Shown here one piece after another: positions 1 to 8,868 of a stretch of 64,000 nt of DNA. Origin of the DNA: Mucilaginibacter frigoritolerans (GTDB lineage Bacteria > Bacteroidota > Bacteroidia > Sphingobacteriales > Sphingobacteriaceae). The notes under the pieces were generated by a model, which was not told the DNA's origin, did no database searches, and saw nothing but the letters and a program-made list of their open reading frames with translations. The position numbers were made by a program, and so were the translations under genes. The stretch's first letter is position 1. The number at the start of each line of letters is the position of its first letter. The stretch is taken from contig NZ_VLLI01000010.1 in the NCBI RefSeq assembly GCF_007830615.1, positions 62,001 to 126,000 on the forward strand, written 5' to 3'.

Positions 1-180
1 CCAATTAAAGTCAGTTATTCCATTTTTTAATTCAGGATAAGGTTCTATTTCCCTTAATCTTTCTTTTGCCAATAAACTTTTTGCACCTGCTGAAACAGCC
101 AGTTCTTCCCAATGCTCAATTATTTTGTTAAATGAGAACTGAAGCTGAAATGGATTATTTTCGGGCAACTGAAATTTCAT
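1..180 (-). CDS. Partial CDS, unrecognised protein (N-terminal 60 residues)
   Basis: An open frame starts at an ATG (complement of 178-180) and runs off the left edge of the window, so only the first 60 residues are visible. They begin MKFQLPENNPFQLQFSFNKI and continue with a charged helical stretch. There is no signal peptide or membrane segment. The start resembles N-termini of some Bacteroidota GAF-domain proteins, but this is a weak impression. It lies 15 bases downstream of the BamA-like gene on the same strand and could be co-transcribed with it. Confidence 0.55.
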   Translation of the reverse strand, partial: MKFQLPENNPFQLQFSFNKIIEHWEELAVSAGAKSLLAKERLREIEPYPELKNGITDFNW

Positions 181-195
181 TATGTAAATATAAAA

Positions 196-2781
196 TCAAA
201 ATTTATAGCCGATAGTTATATAAGGGTATGTGCCTTCTTTTGAAAAACCAACAACTGCCTGTATCAGTACTAATTGAGCCGGGATAATGTAAAAACCACC
301 GCCATAACCATCATGTAAAGCTGTTGATGATTCACCCGGTGTCCATACCCTTCCAACATCATTAAAACCTATCACACCTACACTACCAGGGGTAATATAT
401 GATGTAAAATCAAATAACTTTAAGTGTATTTCAAAGTTATCATATGCCATACTTTTACCGGTAAAGCGCCATATATAAAAGCCACGGAGATCCAAATCAC
501 CACCTAGTTTAACCTGCTGATAATAATTGGCATTGCCAGCAATAATGCCGCCACCAATACGGTTGGATATAACGAATACAGAATCCCTGTCAGGATTTAA
601 ATAAAAACTGAATTCTGTTAAGAATTTCCCAAAGGTGTGATTGCTTACATTAACTGAGGTCATTCCGGAGGCAATAGTGTTCCAGTAAATACCATTATGC
701 GGTATGACGCCCTTTGTCCGTGTATCTAACGTTAAAGAGCCGATAACTCCTGTGGAAAACTGCGTGCTGAATACGTTTTGATCAGGATGTAACTGATTGT
801 ATTCGTTCAGGTACTTATTTTTATTATCATCTCTTTCACCATTGTAATATTCTTCCATAATACCCAGGCTTCCAACCCACTTGCCATATTTGTGTCTGAT
901 CCGCAAATCTGCTGCTATATAATCATACACATTTCTGTAATACTCAATATCCTTGCTACCTGAATTTACAAATACACTGTTGTTACCTACTCCAAAAAAA
1001 TAACTATTATAATTTGGCCCTTTTGATAATACATTAGCAACTAAATCATCATCACCTATAGCCTTTTTAAATTCACCCTTGTAGTTTAGCAATAAGGAAT
1101 TGTTCCCGAAGCCATAATCAACTGTCAAACTCTGTCTTGAAGAATATGGTTCTTTTCTGAAACCATGTTTTTCATAAACAAATTGCGGGATCAGTTGAAA
1201 ACCGTAATCTTTATTGTAACTGGTCAACAATAAGGGTTGCAGGTAATCATACTTAAAACTGAATTTATTATAGGAATTTACTGACGTATCAGCAGCTGTT
1301 CTTAATCTGGCTTGTGATGATGGCGGAAGATTATTCTTTTCATCAGACCTGTCATAAACATAGAGCCTTGATTTATTATGCAGCGTACTGTCAATGGTAA
1401 ATGTATCTTCATCGTCTCCGCCAATCATTCTAACAACAATTGGCGAAGCCTTTTTTCCGCTAACTACAAATTGATCTTTCCCTCCAAAACCATATAACCT
1501 AATTTCATTGGTGACAGATGGACTAAAAGTACGCTGATAAACTGTTCTCTCCACCCTGCCATCTTTCTTTACCCTGTTTATGGTTACTGATAAACTACCA
1601 TCAGGCTGGTTAACTATTTCAAACTTTTCACGTTTATCAGAAGCTGGTATTTCAACTGTTTTTGCTAAAAACATGTAATAGGTTAACCCCTGTTCATTTA
1701 AAACGCTTCTGCGGGCAATGAGCTTTTTTATAATATCATTACCACTAAGTTTAAAAATGGTATCGGGCATTTGTTTAATAGCGCGGGTTATCACTTCGTC
1801 TGTTAACGTTTTCTGTACATAGGCAATCTCGGTTTTCCAATCCTGTTCTGACAGTCCGTTTAAAAAGTAGCGGTCAAAATAGCGGGCGTTTAAATTCCAC
1901 CTGCTAATTGACCTGATATGATAGCCATAGCTCTGGAATTTGGCCATCAATAAATAATTTGATACTGCCCATGGTAAAAAGCCGTTGGCGCTGTCATATA
2001 CCTGATCCCTGTCGCGCGGTACGGGTTTATATACAATGCCGTCGCTATCTTTTGTTCTTTCCCAACGCCATTGGTCTTCGTGCCTGTCCCAGTCGCCTAA
2101 GAGCATGTCCAATAGCCGGGCCCTTAAAACTAAATGCTGATCAACGCGATTAGCATCATCATCTTGCAGTTTTCTCTGTGCTTTTGGTGTATTATCAGTT
2201 TTATCTGCATTTAAAGGTTCGCGTTCTTCAAATAAAAATACCTGGTTAGCAAAATCTTTTCTATAACTGCCCAAAGCCGGATCATCTGGTACATAAACAA
2301 TTTTTGGATGAGCATGTGGTATACTCAGCGCCTCAGCCAATTCTGGTACGGTTAAAGCCGCAAACGGATGTTCAGCTGATATTTGATCCTGTACAATATC
2401 TTTTGCTATTGTAGGCCTTAAATTAGGCGGCAGTACCTTTTCCGGGTATTTTTGAATAGTACGCAAAACCCATTCCTGACCACTACTGTCCTGAAGGCGT
2501 AGCGATTTAGTTTGCATCCCGCCGCCAAGCTGCAGTATTTTTAATCCACCTTTTTCTTTTTCCAGGTAAAACACAGGCAGTTTAACTTTTGTGGCCCAAA
2601 GCAGGCGGTAATTCTCACCCAAAAGTGCCCGGTGCAGTTTACTTACTTTATTATAATCTGGTTCAATAGCTACAGTAACACTATCAGCTGGTTTTACACC
2701 CTGTGCCAAGCCATTGAAATGCAATGCAGGAATAATAAGAATTAAGGAAATAAAAAATTTCAATTTGTAAAAGTTGAGCAT
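196..2781 (-). CDS. BamA/TamA-like outer-membrane beta-barrel protein with a kinase-like N-terminal region
   Basis: 861 residues from the chosen ATG at 2781, which gives a clean signal peptide (MLNFYKLKFFISLILIIPAL then NGLAQ); a longer in-frame reading to 2850 would put 23 hydrophobic residues ahead of it and is less likely. The C-terminal 300 or so residues are rich in alternating aromatic/polar strands and end in Tyr-Lys-Phe, as expected of an Omp85-type barrel inserted by BAM. The central region (about residues 225-250) contains GDWDRHEDQW and, shortly after, RDRDQVYD, which resemble the DRH catalytic loop and metal-binding Asp of HipA/Fam20-like kinases. Many Bacteroidota relatives carry a metallophosphatase domain instead; none is visible here. 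Family assignment is good; the kinase-like reading is inference. Confidence 0.8.
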   Translation of the reverse strand: MLNFYKLKFFISLILIIPALHFNGLAQGVKPADSVTVAIEPDYNKVSKLHRALLGENYRLLWATKVKLPVFYLEKEKGGLKILQLGGGMQTKSLRLQDSSGQEWVLRTIQKYPEKVLPPNLRPTIAKDIVQDQISAEHPFAALTVPELAEALSIPHAHPKIVYVPDDPALGSYRKDFANQVFLFEEREPLNADKTDNTPKAQRKLQDDDANRVDQHLVLRARLLDMLLGDWDRHEDQWRWERTKDSDGIVYKPVPRDRDQVYDSANGFLPWAVSNYLLMAKFQSYGYHIRSISRWNLNARYFDRYFLNGLSEQDWKTEIAYVQKTLTDEVITRAIKQMPDTIFKLSGNDIIKKLIARRSVLNEQGLTYYMFLAKTVEIPASDKREKFEIVNQPDGSLSVTINRVKKDGRVERTVYQRTFSPSVTNEIRLYGFGGKDQFVVSGKKASPIVVRMIGGDDEDTFTIDSTLHNKSRLYVYDRSDEKNNLPPSSQARLRTAADTSVNSYNKFSFKYDYLQPLLLTSYNKDYGFQLIPQFVYEKHGFRKEPYSSRQSLTVDYGFGNNSLLLNYKGEFKKAIGDDDLVANVLSKGPNYNSYFFGVGNNSVFVNSGSKDIEYYRNVYDYIAADLRIRHKYGKWVGSLGIMEEYYNGERDDNKNKYLNEYNQLHPDQNVFSTQFSTGVIGSLTLDTRTKGVIPHNGIYWNTIASGMTSVNVSNHTFGKFLTEFSFYLNPDRDSVFVISNRIGGGIIAGNANYYQQVKLGGDLDLRGFYIWRFTGKSMAYDNFEIHLKLFDFTSYITPGSVGVIGFNDVGRVWTPGESSTALHDGYGGGFYIIPAQLVLIQAVVGFSKEGTYPYITIGYKF

Positions 2782-3285
2782 CGACCTATGTGATAATTTG
2801 ATTAAAACCCCTGCCGCAATAATTAACATTAATAGCATTAAGACAACCAATGACTATTATTAACCATGATATTTGCTTGTAGAAATCATGGTTAAATAAA
2901 TAGTGAGGCAGCCTTAATCATGACTAAGATACATATTATGACCATTTTTATAATATCAATGGCTTTTTAAATCCATTTTATGATTCCTTTATGATAAGTT
3001 TTGTGTTATTCACATTTAAAAATCGGTAATGAAGTTTATCGGGATAAAAAGAATCTGTCAAATAAATTACAATGTCCAAAAATGAACTCGCGAACGCTGT
3101 GAATACCTTGAACACGCTGCCATCATCCCCTTTCTAAAAAAATATTAAAAAAAGTTCTGTCCTCCTGATAGGATATCGAACAAGCTAACAAATTGACTTT
3201 CAATAACTCGTAAAGCTCTATTTTTTCAATCGCGAAATAGTGCGGGTCCGTTCAACTAAAAAAGATAAGATTCTTTTAAAAAAGA
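2782..3285. other. Intergenic region without a recognisable gene
   Basis: About 500 bases between the BamA-like gene and the tRNA-Pro promoter. It is AT-rich, has no convincing reading frame on either strand, and presumably carries the promoter of the minus-strand BamA-like gene near 2790-2900. I see no repeat or RNA structure that I can support. Confidence 0.5.
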
Positions 3286-3316
3286 TTTGGATTAGTAAAT
3301 CTAAATCCTACCTTTG
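3286..3316 (+). promoter_or_regulatory. Bacteroidota housekeeping promoter of tRNA-Pro
   Basis: TTTG at 3286-3289, then 19 bases, then TACCTTTG at 3309-3316: an exact match to the Bacteroidota primary-sigma consensus (-33 TTTG, -7 TAnnTTTG). Transcription would start just ahead of the tRNA at 3328. It is the clearest promoter in the window and serves as an internal reference for the others. Confidence 0.85.
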
Positions 3317-3327
3317 CAATCCCAATT

Positions 3328-3401
3328 CGGGGTGTAGCGTAGCCCGGTATCGCGCCACATTTGGGATGTGGAGGCCGCAGGTTCGAATCCTGCCACCCCG
3401 A
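3328..3401 (+). tRNA. tRNA-Pro (anticodon TGG)
   Basis: A complete cloverleaf can be drawn. The acceptor stem CGGGGTG (3328-3334) pairs perfectly with CACCCCG (3394-3400), with discriminator A at 3401. The anticodon stem CCACA/TGTGG encloses the loop TTTGGGA, which gives anticodon TGG at 3362-3364. The T-arm has loop TTCGAAT. CCA is not encoded, as is usual in Bacteroidota. It has its own promoter and terminator, so it is a monocistronic tRNA unit. Confidence 0.97.
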
Positions 3402-3420
3402 CAGAAAGCGATACCAAACA

Positions 3421-3457
3421 AAAACCTCTTCAAATGCTTGAAGAGGTTTTTTGTTTT
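3421..3457 (+). terminator. Rho-independent terminator after tRNA-Pro
   Basis: Perfect stem AAAACCTCTTCAA / TTGAAGAGGTTTT with a four-base loop (ATGC), followed by TTGTTTT. It lies 20 bases after the tRNA on the same strand. Confidence 0.9.
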
Positions 3458-3485
3458 ATAGCCTTGCGGAAGAAACGATACTATA

Positions 3486-3854
3486 TTATTCTTTGATTTT
3501 TATTGCCCCTGTTTTGTAAAAACTGATCGCCTTTTGTATAATGCTTTCTATTGTTTGCAAGGGTAAATCTTCGTTCGGGTTAAACAGCATAATTTTCATT
3601 CTTGAACGGTCTTCCTGTATTAAAAACGACTCATCAAACCGCTTCCCCTCTACCATCCCGATGTAGGGCTGTTGGTACTTTTTATGCACCCATAAATAGC
3701 AGAACATTTTCCCTTTGTAGCAAAAAAACGGCATCCCGTATTTCCAGGCGTTAGTGATGTCTTCGTCTTGCTTTAAAATGATTTGCTTCAATGCCAGCAG
3801 CGTACCTTTAACAGGTTCATCTTGCTGCAAATAAAAATCATCTAATGTGCTCAT
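3486..3854 (-). CDS. DUF1801 domain protein (YdhG-like)
   Basis: 122 residues, close to the usual length for this small alpha/beta family. Recognisable features are the N-terminal helix followed by the core around residues 35-60 (NAWKYGMPFFCYKGKMFCYL) and the C-terminal helix that typically closes the fold. There is no signal peptide, so it is cytoplasmic. The biochemical role of the family is not established; some members resemble small iron-chaperone or phosphoribosylaminoimidazole-carboxylase-associated proteins. It is single, convergent with tRNA-Pro, and separated from the glycosyltransferase upstream by about 240 non-coding bases. Confidence 0.8.
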   Translation of the reverse strand: MSTLDDFYLQQDEPVKGTLLALKQIILKQDEDITNAWKYGMPFFCYKGKMFCYLWVHKKYQQPYIGMVEGKRFDESFLIQEDRSRMKIMLFNPNEDLPLQTIESIIQKAISFYKTGAIKIKE

Positions 3855-4091
3855 TGTTTTTAATGATGGTAAATATAGCGACTTTGCGGATATCTCTGAC
3901 GAGGCTGCAAACCCGGCCTTTGAGTGATTACCCGCCTGCTGCTAATTAACCACGCTGTCCCGCGAATACATGACACAAAAAGAAACACCCGGTACAACAG
4001 AAACAAGCCAGTACTGTAAATTAATAAGTTAACGCAAGCCGTGGGCCAAGCTGGGACAGCCCGGGCCAAAAACTGTAAAAAAAACTAAATG

Positions 4092-5654
4092 CTAACGTAA
4101 GGTCTTACTTAATAATGGTTTATTCAGGTACCCTCTCATCCTAAAAACAGTAATAAATCTGCATACCAATCCGCTCCTGTATTGTGCAATAACAAATGGT
4201 TCATCATACTTCTTAAAACATGCATTTACTTTGGCCGATGTCCGGTAATTAAACCCATCAGAGGGCACAATAAAATAAGCGCTTTCACCTGCTTTTAACT
4301 GATTTTTGTATTTATTTGTCCAGTAATATTGATGCAGGTCCAAAACGTCTCCTATTCCTATTACCTCTTGTTTAGTTTTATAAGCAATGTTAAATTCTAT
4401 AGCGGCCCCCGTATCCCAATTGGTGATAACAATTGGTGCATTGGCTGGCATAATATATTTTGCTACATCGCTTTTATACAGGGAGTCGAAACTATTTCCA
4501 GCTTCCCGCCAACCATAGGAGTCGAGCGTAATATCCCCAACGCCGGTTTTGGGCCCTTGTTTTTGTAAAGATATTGTACCGGGAAAATGGTTTATCATCC
4601 CAATTTGTAATAATGCCACTATAAACAGGTATGATAGCGTCCATTTGATAATACCGGGAATGAGTTGTTCTTTACTTTTGGCGTTAGCAGCCAATTTTAC
4701 GGCAGGGAAAATCAGCAAACTGCTGTAGCCAGGCCCCGACCAATAGGGATGTGTTTCTTTAAATAAAGAGATGAACAGGACAAAAGCAATTAATGGCATG
4801 CTGCAGAAAAGCAAGATCCTAACTTCCTTTTTTGCAATTGGCATCTTCCCTTTAAATATGGTTATAAGGCTAATAACAATAAGAACGAAGTTTATCGGAT
4901 TATTACTTGCAGCCTGGCTAAATACGGCTTTTATAAAACCCAATAAATTCAATCCGCCCCCCAATGGGTTAACCCGGTCACTGTGGAATTTATAGGTAAT
5001 AAAATCGTTTTGAAAGTTCCATATAATCACCGGAGACACTATAATTAAACTTATAATTGCACCTAAATAAATGCCAGATCTTTTCAGCCAATCCCGGTTA
5101 ATAAATAGCACATAAAGTAAGGCTCCGAGCCATAAAAAAACGCCATGAGCTTTGCTCATCATACACAAACCGGCAGTTAATCCAAAAAGACACCAAAGTA
5201 AGCTGGCTTTGGGCATATCATCGGTTAAGCGGGAAATTTTGATAAGAAGTAAAATACCAATGAGCCAAAAAATCATTTCCGGGCCGTCTGGTAAAATATT
5301 AGTGCCCGCAGTAATGCTGCAATAAATTGACGAGGTATAAAGCAGTGCTGCAAACCAGCCGGTTTGCAAATTATTTATCAGGGTTCCTAATTTAAATATT
5401 ACCCAGGTACAGATAGCCGAGCATATAATAGCGCCAAGGCGAACGGAAAGCTCATTATGAAATAAAAGATTTCCTGTAGTTAAACGGATTAACCAGGCCA
5501 CCAGGGGCGGATGGTCAAAATAATTCCATTGAAGTTTTGATGCGAAGGTCCAGTAATATACTTCATCCGCACCTAATTCTGTAGTGGTCGAAAACAGCAA
5601 CTTCAATATGGAAGATACTATAATCAACAAAAAAACTTTTCTTTGATAACTCAC
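4092..5654 (-). CDS. GT39-type membrane glycosyltransferase (ArnT/PMT family)
   Basis: 520 residues starting at GTG (MSYQRKVFLLIIVSSILKLL). The protein is a polytopic membrane enzyme with roughly ten to twelve hydrophobic segments. The first periplasmic loop carries GADEVYYWTF and YFDHPPLVAW, the Asp-Glu and HPP signatures of polyprenyl-phosphate-sugar-dependent glycosyltransferases of the GT39/ArnT group. It would transfer a sugar from a lipid-linked donor to lipid, protein or glycan on the periplasmic side. The last 25 residues form a basic tail. It stands alone, with no other envelope-sugar genes beside it, so the acceptor cannot be named. Confidence 0.85.
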   Translation of the reverse strand: MSYQRKVFLLIIVSSILKLLFSTTTELGADEVYYWTFASKLQWNYFDHPPLVAWLIRLTTGNLLFHNELSVRLGAIICSAICTWVIFKLGTLINNLQTGWFAALLYTSSIYCSITAGTNILPDGPEMIFWLIGILLLIKISRLTDDMPKASLLWCLFGLTAGLCMMSKAHGVFLWLGALLYVLFINRDWLKRSGIYLGAIISLIIVSPVIIWNFQNDFITYKFHSDRVNPLGGGLNLLGFIKAVFSQAASNNPINFVLIVISLITIFKGKMPIAKKEVRILLFCSMPLIAFVLFISLFKETHPYWSGPGYSSLLIFPAVKLAANAKSKEQLIPGIIKWTLSYLFIVALLQIGMINHFPGTISLQKQGPKTGVGDITLDSYGWREAGNSFDSLYKSDVAKYIMPANAPIVITNWDTGAAIEFNIAYKTKQEVIGIGDVLDLHQYYWTNKYKNQLKAGESAYFIVPSDGFNYRTSAKVNACFKKYDEPFVIAQYRSGLVCRFITVFRMRGYLNKPLLSKTLR

Positions 5655-5826
5655 GGGTTTCTCTTTTATTAAAAATCAGTCATTATTTTCTAAAAACGCT
5701 GCAAAATACTTTATACAAGTTTACAAAAAACCACAAAGCATAACGGCTCCAAACAATTGTAGCTATTGCCAATGAAGCTGCTTTTAGCCCTCACCGCATT
5801 GCTTTACAAAATCGCCCACAATGTAC

Positions 5827-5922
5827 TTAAAACCGGGTTGCAGTTAAAAAGAGAATGCAAGCCATAATAACATACCAGCCATACAGTAAGGCTTCTTCAA
5901 GTATTTTTTTCGAAAGTCCCAT
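5827..5922 (-). CDS. Possible 31-residue single-pass membrane peptide
   Basis: A short frame (ATG complement of 5920-5922, TAA at 5827-5829) encodes MGLSKKILEEALLYGWYVIM followed by ACILFLTATRF. A short amphipathic, charged start is followed by one hydrophobic span, the layout of small membrane peptides. No good ribosome-binding site is visible and it lies alone in a 520-base gap upstream of the glycosyltransferase, so it may be chance. Confidence 0.35.
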   Translation of the reverse strand: MGLSKKILEEALLYGWYVIMACILFLTATRF

Positions 5923-6176
5923 TTTTTGTTGCTTTTGTGTTTAAGGAATGCTAAAAAAGACGCATTCAGCACATAAACTTATAAGTCAATTCTGTAGTAA
6001 TACGGAAGATATTCGAATCATTATAAAAATATATCCTGGGGTATCAATGTGCATTTCAAACACACATTTCGTTATCATGGCAAGCGTGGACGTTTTGCTG
6101 GGCGGGATAAAATCGTTTTATAACTAAAAACTTTAATTAATTAATATTAAATTAGTAAAACCTAATCCTACTTATT

Positions 6177-6755
6177 ATGACTGGCTTCCAAAAATTCATT
6201 AATAGCGTACTTAATTCATTTAGATCTGTAGGCCCTATTTATACCTGGGTAACCGTTTGGATCATTTTCGGCAATGTTTTAGGGTTATTTGTTATCAATC
6301 ATTTTTCACCAACTGGTAATATTGATTTTGGACAAGTGGCCATATGGGCACTTGCTATTTTTTTATTGGGTGCCGTTATCGGAATACTTTTTGGCGTGCC
6401 TAAAAATGTTTCGTCGCCCGTAACTAATGTTGTTACCCAGATGAACGCCGGCACTCTAGAACAAGGAAATTCGTCCCTTAAGAGCAGTACTACAAACCTC
6501 ACGGAAATTTCGGATTGGCTTACAAAAATCGTACTAGGTGCAGGGTTAGTCCAGTTAAAAGAGATGCCCCACTTTATATTGAAAGTTGCTGATAAAATGG
6601 CGTTGGGAGTATCCCTTAAATCAAGCTATTACTCAACAAGCTTATGTGCCGCCGTGATTATTTATTACCTCTGTTTCGGCCTGTTATGCGGCTATTTTGC
6701 GATGCGAACCATTTTTACCGAAATTTTCAATAGTCAGGAAGCGAAAGCACAATAG
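6177..6755 (+). CDS. Unrecognised three-pass membrane protein
   Basis: 192 residues. Hydrophobic segments lie at about residues 21-42, 53-74 and 155-176. The section between them is polar and contains a motif-like stretch, LTEISDWLTKIVLGAGLVQL (about 108-127), which looks conserved rather than random and resembles juxtamembrane regions of bacterial sensor or effector membrane proteins. I do not recognise the family. It is transcribed in the same direction as the DUF5131 gene 170 bases downstream, which in turn is convergent with a TcmP gene, so it may belong to the same accessory or defence locus. Confidence 0.7.
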   Translation: MTGFQKFINSVLNSFRSVGPIYTWVTVWIIFGNVLGLFVINHFSPTGNIDFGQVAIWALAIFLLGAVIGILFGVPKNVSSPVTNVVTQMNAGTLEQGNSSLKSSTTNLTEISDWLTKIVLGAGLVQLKEMPHFILKVADKMALGVSLKSSYYSTSLCAAVIIYYLCFGLLCGYFAMRTIFTEIFNSQEAKAQ

Positions 6756-6922
6756 ATATTTCGCTATAGATAATCTACAGACAATAGTGTAAATCTGTAT
6801 TATTGTATCATTTAGCGCTTTTCTCAAAGGACAAGCAAAGAAATAAATTTTGAACCATTGCAAAAAAATATGGCAATGAACAAACCTCTTTGTTTTAACT
6901 AAAATATTTAGCAAATTAGCAT

Positions 6923-7681
6923 ATGGCTGAATCAACAATAGAATGGACTGAACTAACCTGGAATCCGGTTACTGGTTGTAAAAAAATCAGTCCAGGGTGT
7001 AAATTCTGCTATGCAGAAGTTATGTCAAGACGATTAAAGGCTATGGGCGTAGAAAAATATAAAAATGGTTTTAAGATCAAAACACATCCGGAATCATTAA
7101 ATATACCATTCACATGGAAAAAACCTAAAGTGGTTTTTGTAAATTCTATGAGTGATTTATTTCATGATGAAATCTCTTTGGAATTTATAAAAGCAGTTTT
7201 TTCCGTAATGAATGCCACTCCACAACATACTTATCAGGTACTAACAAAAAGAGCTGACAGGTTGTTATTAATAGCTAATGAATTAAATTGGACATCAAAT
7301 ATATGGATGGGGGTTTCAATTGAAAATGAAAAATATGTTCAACGAGTTACCGAATTGAGTCAAACACCTGCTAAAACAAAGTTTCTATCGGTTGAGCCAT
7401 TACTCGGTCATATCAAAAATATACCTTTGGATAAAATTAATTGGGTTATTGTAGGAGGAGAGTCTGGACATGGGGCAAGACCGGTTAAACATGAGTGGAT
7501 TGAATCAGTAAGATTACAATGTGAAAATCATAATGTACCGTTTTTCTTCAAACAATGGGGCAAACCTAAATTTAATACGAATGCCAATGATCCTACGATT
7601 GACAAATTGCATCCACGACATGCAAAAGGTGGCTGCGAGCTTGACGGGAAAATTTATCGAGAATTGCCTATAATGGCATAA
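6923..7681 (+). CDS. DUF5131 / phage Gp37-Gp68 family protein with three-cysteine motif
   Basis: 252 residues. The N-terminus MAESTIEWTELTWNPVTGCK followed by CKFCYAE places Cys at 19, 26 and 29 (CX6CX2C), the three-cysteine motif of this radical-SAM-like, phage-associated family. The rest follows the family pattern: VVFVNSMSDLFHDEI, QVLTKRADRL, FLSVEPLLG and WVIVGGESG. The function is unproven; the family is found on phages and in mobile loci, usually with a TcmP partner. Here the partner gene is convergent and starts only two bases past this stop codon, so the two genes share a 3' boundary without a terminator. Confidence 0.87.
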   Translation: MAESTIEWTELTWNPVTGCKKISPGCKFCYAEVMSRRLKAMGVEKYKNGFKIKTHPESLNIPFTWKKPKVVFVNSMSDLFHDEISLEFIKAVFSVMNATPQHTYQVLTKRADRLLLIANELNWTSNIWMGVSIENEKYVQRVTELSQTPAKTKFLSVEPLLGHIKNIPLDKINWVIVGGESGHGARPVKHEWIESVRLQCENHNVPFFFKQWGKPKFNTNANDPTIDKLHPRHAKGGCELDGKIYRELPIMA

Positions 7682-7683
7682 TT

Positions 7684-8511
7684 TCATTTAAATTTTGGTT
7701 TAATTACGTCATTAGCAATCTTTATTGCTGTAGTATTATTGGTCGCCAGATAAAAATGGTACATCGGTGAATTTTTTGAGTTCCGCATTACAAAAGGTTG
7801 AGACACATATTTGAATATTGTATTAAGACGTTCTCGATACAACTTTGCGGCTTTTAAAATGGTATTATTTAAACGTTTTCCTCCTTCTAATTCTCCAAAT
7901 AAATTAAGTGTATCGCTTGCATAAAAGTAACTCCTGATTTCACTTTCTGAAATTCCTAAAAATATCTGCAACCGAGCAACCCATGTATCATCGATATTTC
8001 CGTCTTTTTTTAAAAGTCTGGTGACCCCCATACCCAATGGCACTAATATCCACATATCAATACCCAAATCTTTTAATATTTCTAAAGATTCCCATTTAAC
8101 CTGCATTCCTTTTGGATCAATAAAGGCTAAAACCCTAGTAAACTTGTTGGCAGGTTTACGTAAATAGTCGGCCATATCCTTTATCTTAACATTGCAATCT
8201 TCGGATTTTACGATAAACTTCCTTTGGGGATACCTTGACTTTATCAAGGTTTCTAGATTATCAGCATACTTTTTTTCAAGTTCAACAAAATAATATAGAT
8301 TAAATGGTTTAGGTTCATCAATTGCCAAAATGCGCAACGCAGCGCCTTGAATAATAGCTTCTTTTTTTTCAATTTCACCAGAACCAGCAAAGCCATCAAA
8401 ATAAATCAATTTAAACGGTTGGTTTTTCATTACCGTTAGATAGGCTTGCGTGTATGAGATTACTATTTCAATTTTTTGACTAGTCCAATCCCCGCCAAAG
8501 TTATTATTCAT
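7684..8511 (-). CDS. tcmP: Three-Cys-motif partner protein TcmP
   Basis: 275 residues. It has the TcmP features: WTSQKIEIVISYTQAYL near the start, then LIYFDGFAGSGE (about 35-46), which looks like the glycine-rich SAM-binding motif of Rossmann methyltransferases, and AFIDPKGMQVKWESLEIL in the middle. The family was defined by its co-occurrence with the DUF5131/Gp37-Gp68 three-cysteine protein, and that gene lies next door. The usual inference is a nucleic-acid-modifying pair, but the reaction is not known. The orientation here is convergent rather than the more familiar tandem. Confidence 0.78.
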   Translation of the reverse strand: MNNNFGGDWTSQKIEIVISYTQAYLTVMKNQPFKLIYFDGFAGSGEIEKKEAIIQGAALRILAIDEPKPFNLYYFVELEKKYADNLETLIKSRYPQRKFIVKSEDCNVKIKDMADYLRKPANKFTRVLAFIDPKGMQVKWESLEILKDLGIDMWILVPLGMGVTRLLKKDGNIDDTWVARLQIFLGISESEIRSYFYASDTLNLFGELEGGKRLNNTILKAAKLYRERLNTIFKYVSQPFVMRNSKNSPMYHFYLATNNTTAIKIANDVIKPKFK

Positions 8512-8630
8512 GATAAGTGGTTTAGAATTATAAAGGTATGTTACTTAAAGCCAATTTGAGAGGTTAATTAACATATCTTTAATATTAATTAAACTTCCTT
8601 ATATTTCTTCCCGATTAAGTATCTTCCCTC

Positions 8631-8700
8631 CTCCCCAACTGCACTAAATTTAGCAACAGCATAACTTAGCACCAAATGCATCAAGCATACTGCTTGCGAA
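8631..8700. repeat. Copy A of a diverged ~70-base intergenic repeat
   Basis: This stretch aligns over about 70 bases with 12345-12415. The shared core is ACTAAxTTTAGCAACA followed three bases later by TAACTTAG. In both copies the outer parts can form a hairpin (CTAAaTT with AACTTAG here, CTAAGTT with AACTTAG in copy B). Copy A is in the gap between TcmP and the Crp/Fnr gene and is not followed by a gene on the plus strand, whereas copy B precedes arr. Confidence 0.5.
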
Positions 8701-8868
8701 GGGTTTATTTTATTAATTTAATTTTATTGACAAAAGAATAATCGGCGAGCATGGGTACTTTGCCAAAAGACTGAACACTTTGTTAGTACAGACTACTTAA
8801 AAAATCTGACGTAAAGTTTAATGTTAAAGTTCGAGCCTATTATTAATAATAAATCAAACAGCCGCTGG

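Noticed and set aside
3240..3461. 73-codon plus-strand frame across the tRNA-Pro
   Set aside because: It covers the tRNA and its terminator and is therefore a chance frame.
3860..4069. 69-codon minus-strand frame between DUF1801 and the glycosyltransferase
   Set aside because: Composition is not protein-like, no start signal and no resemblance to a family.
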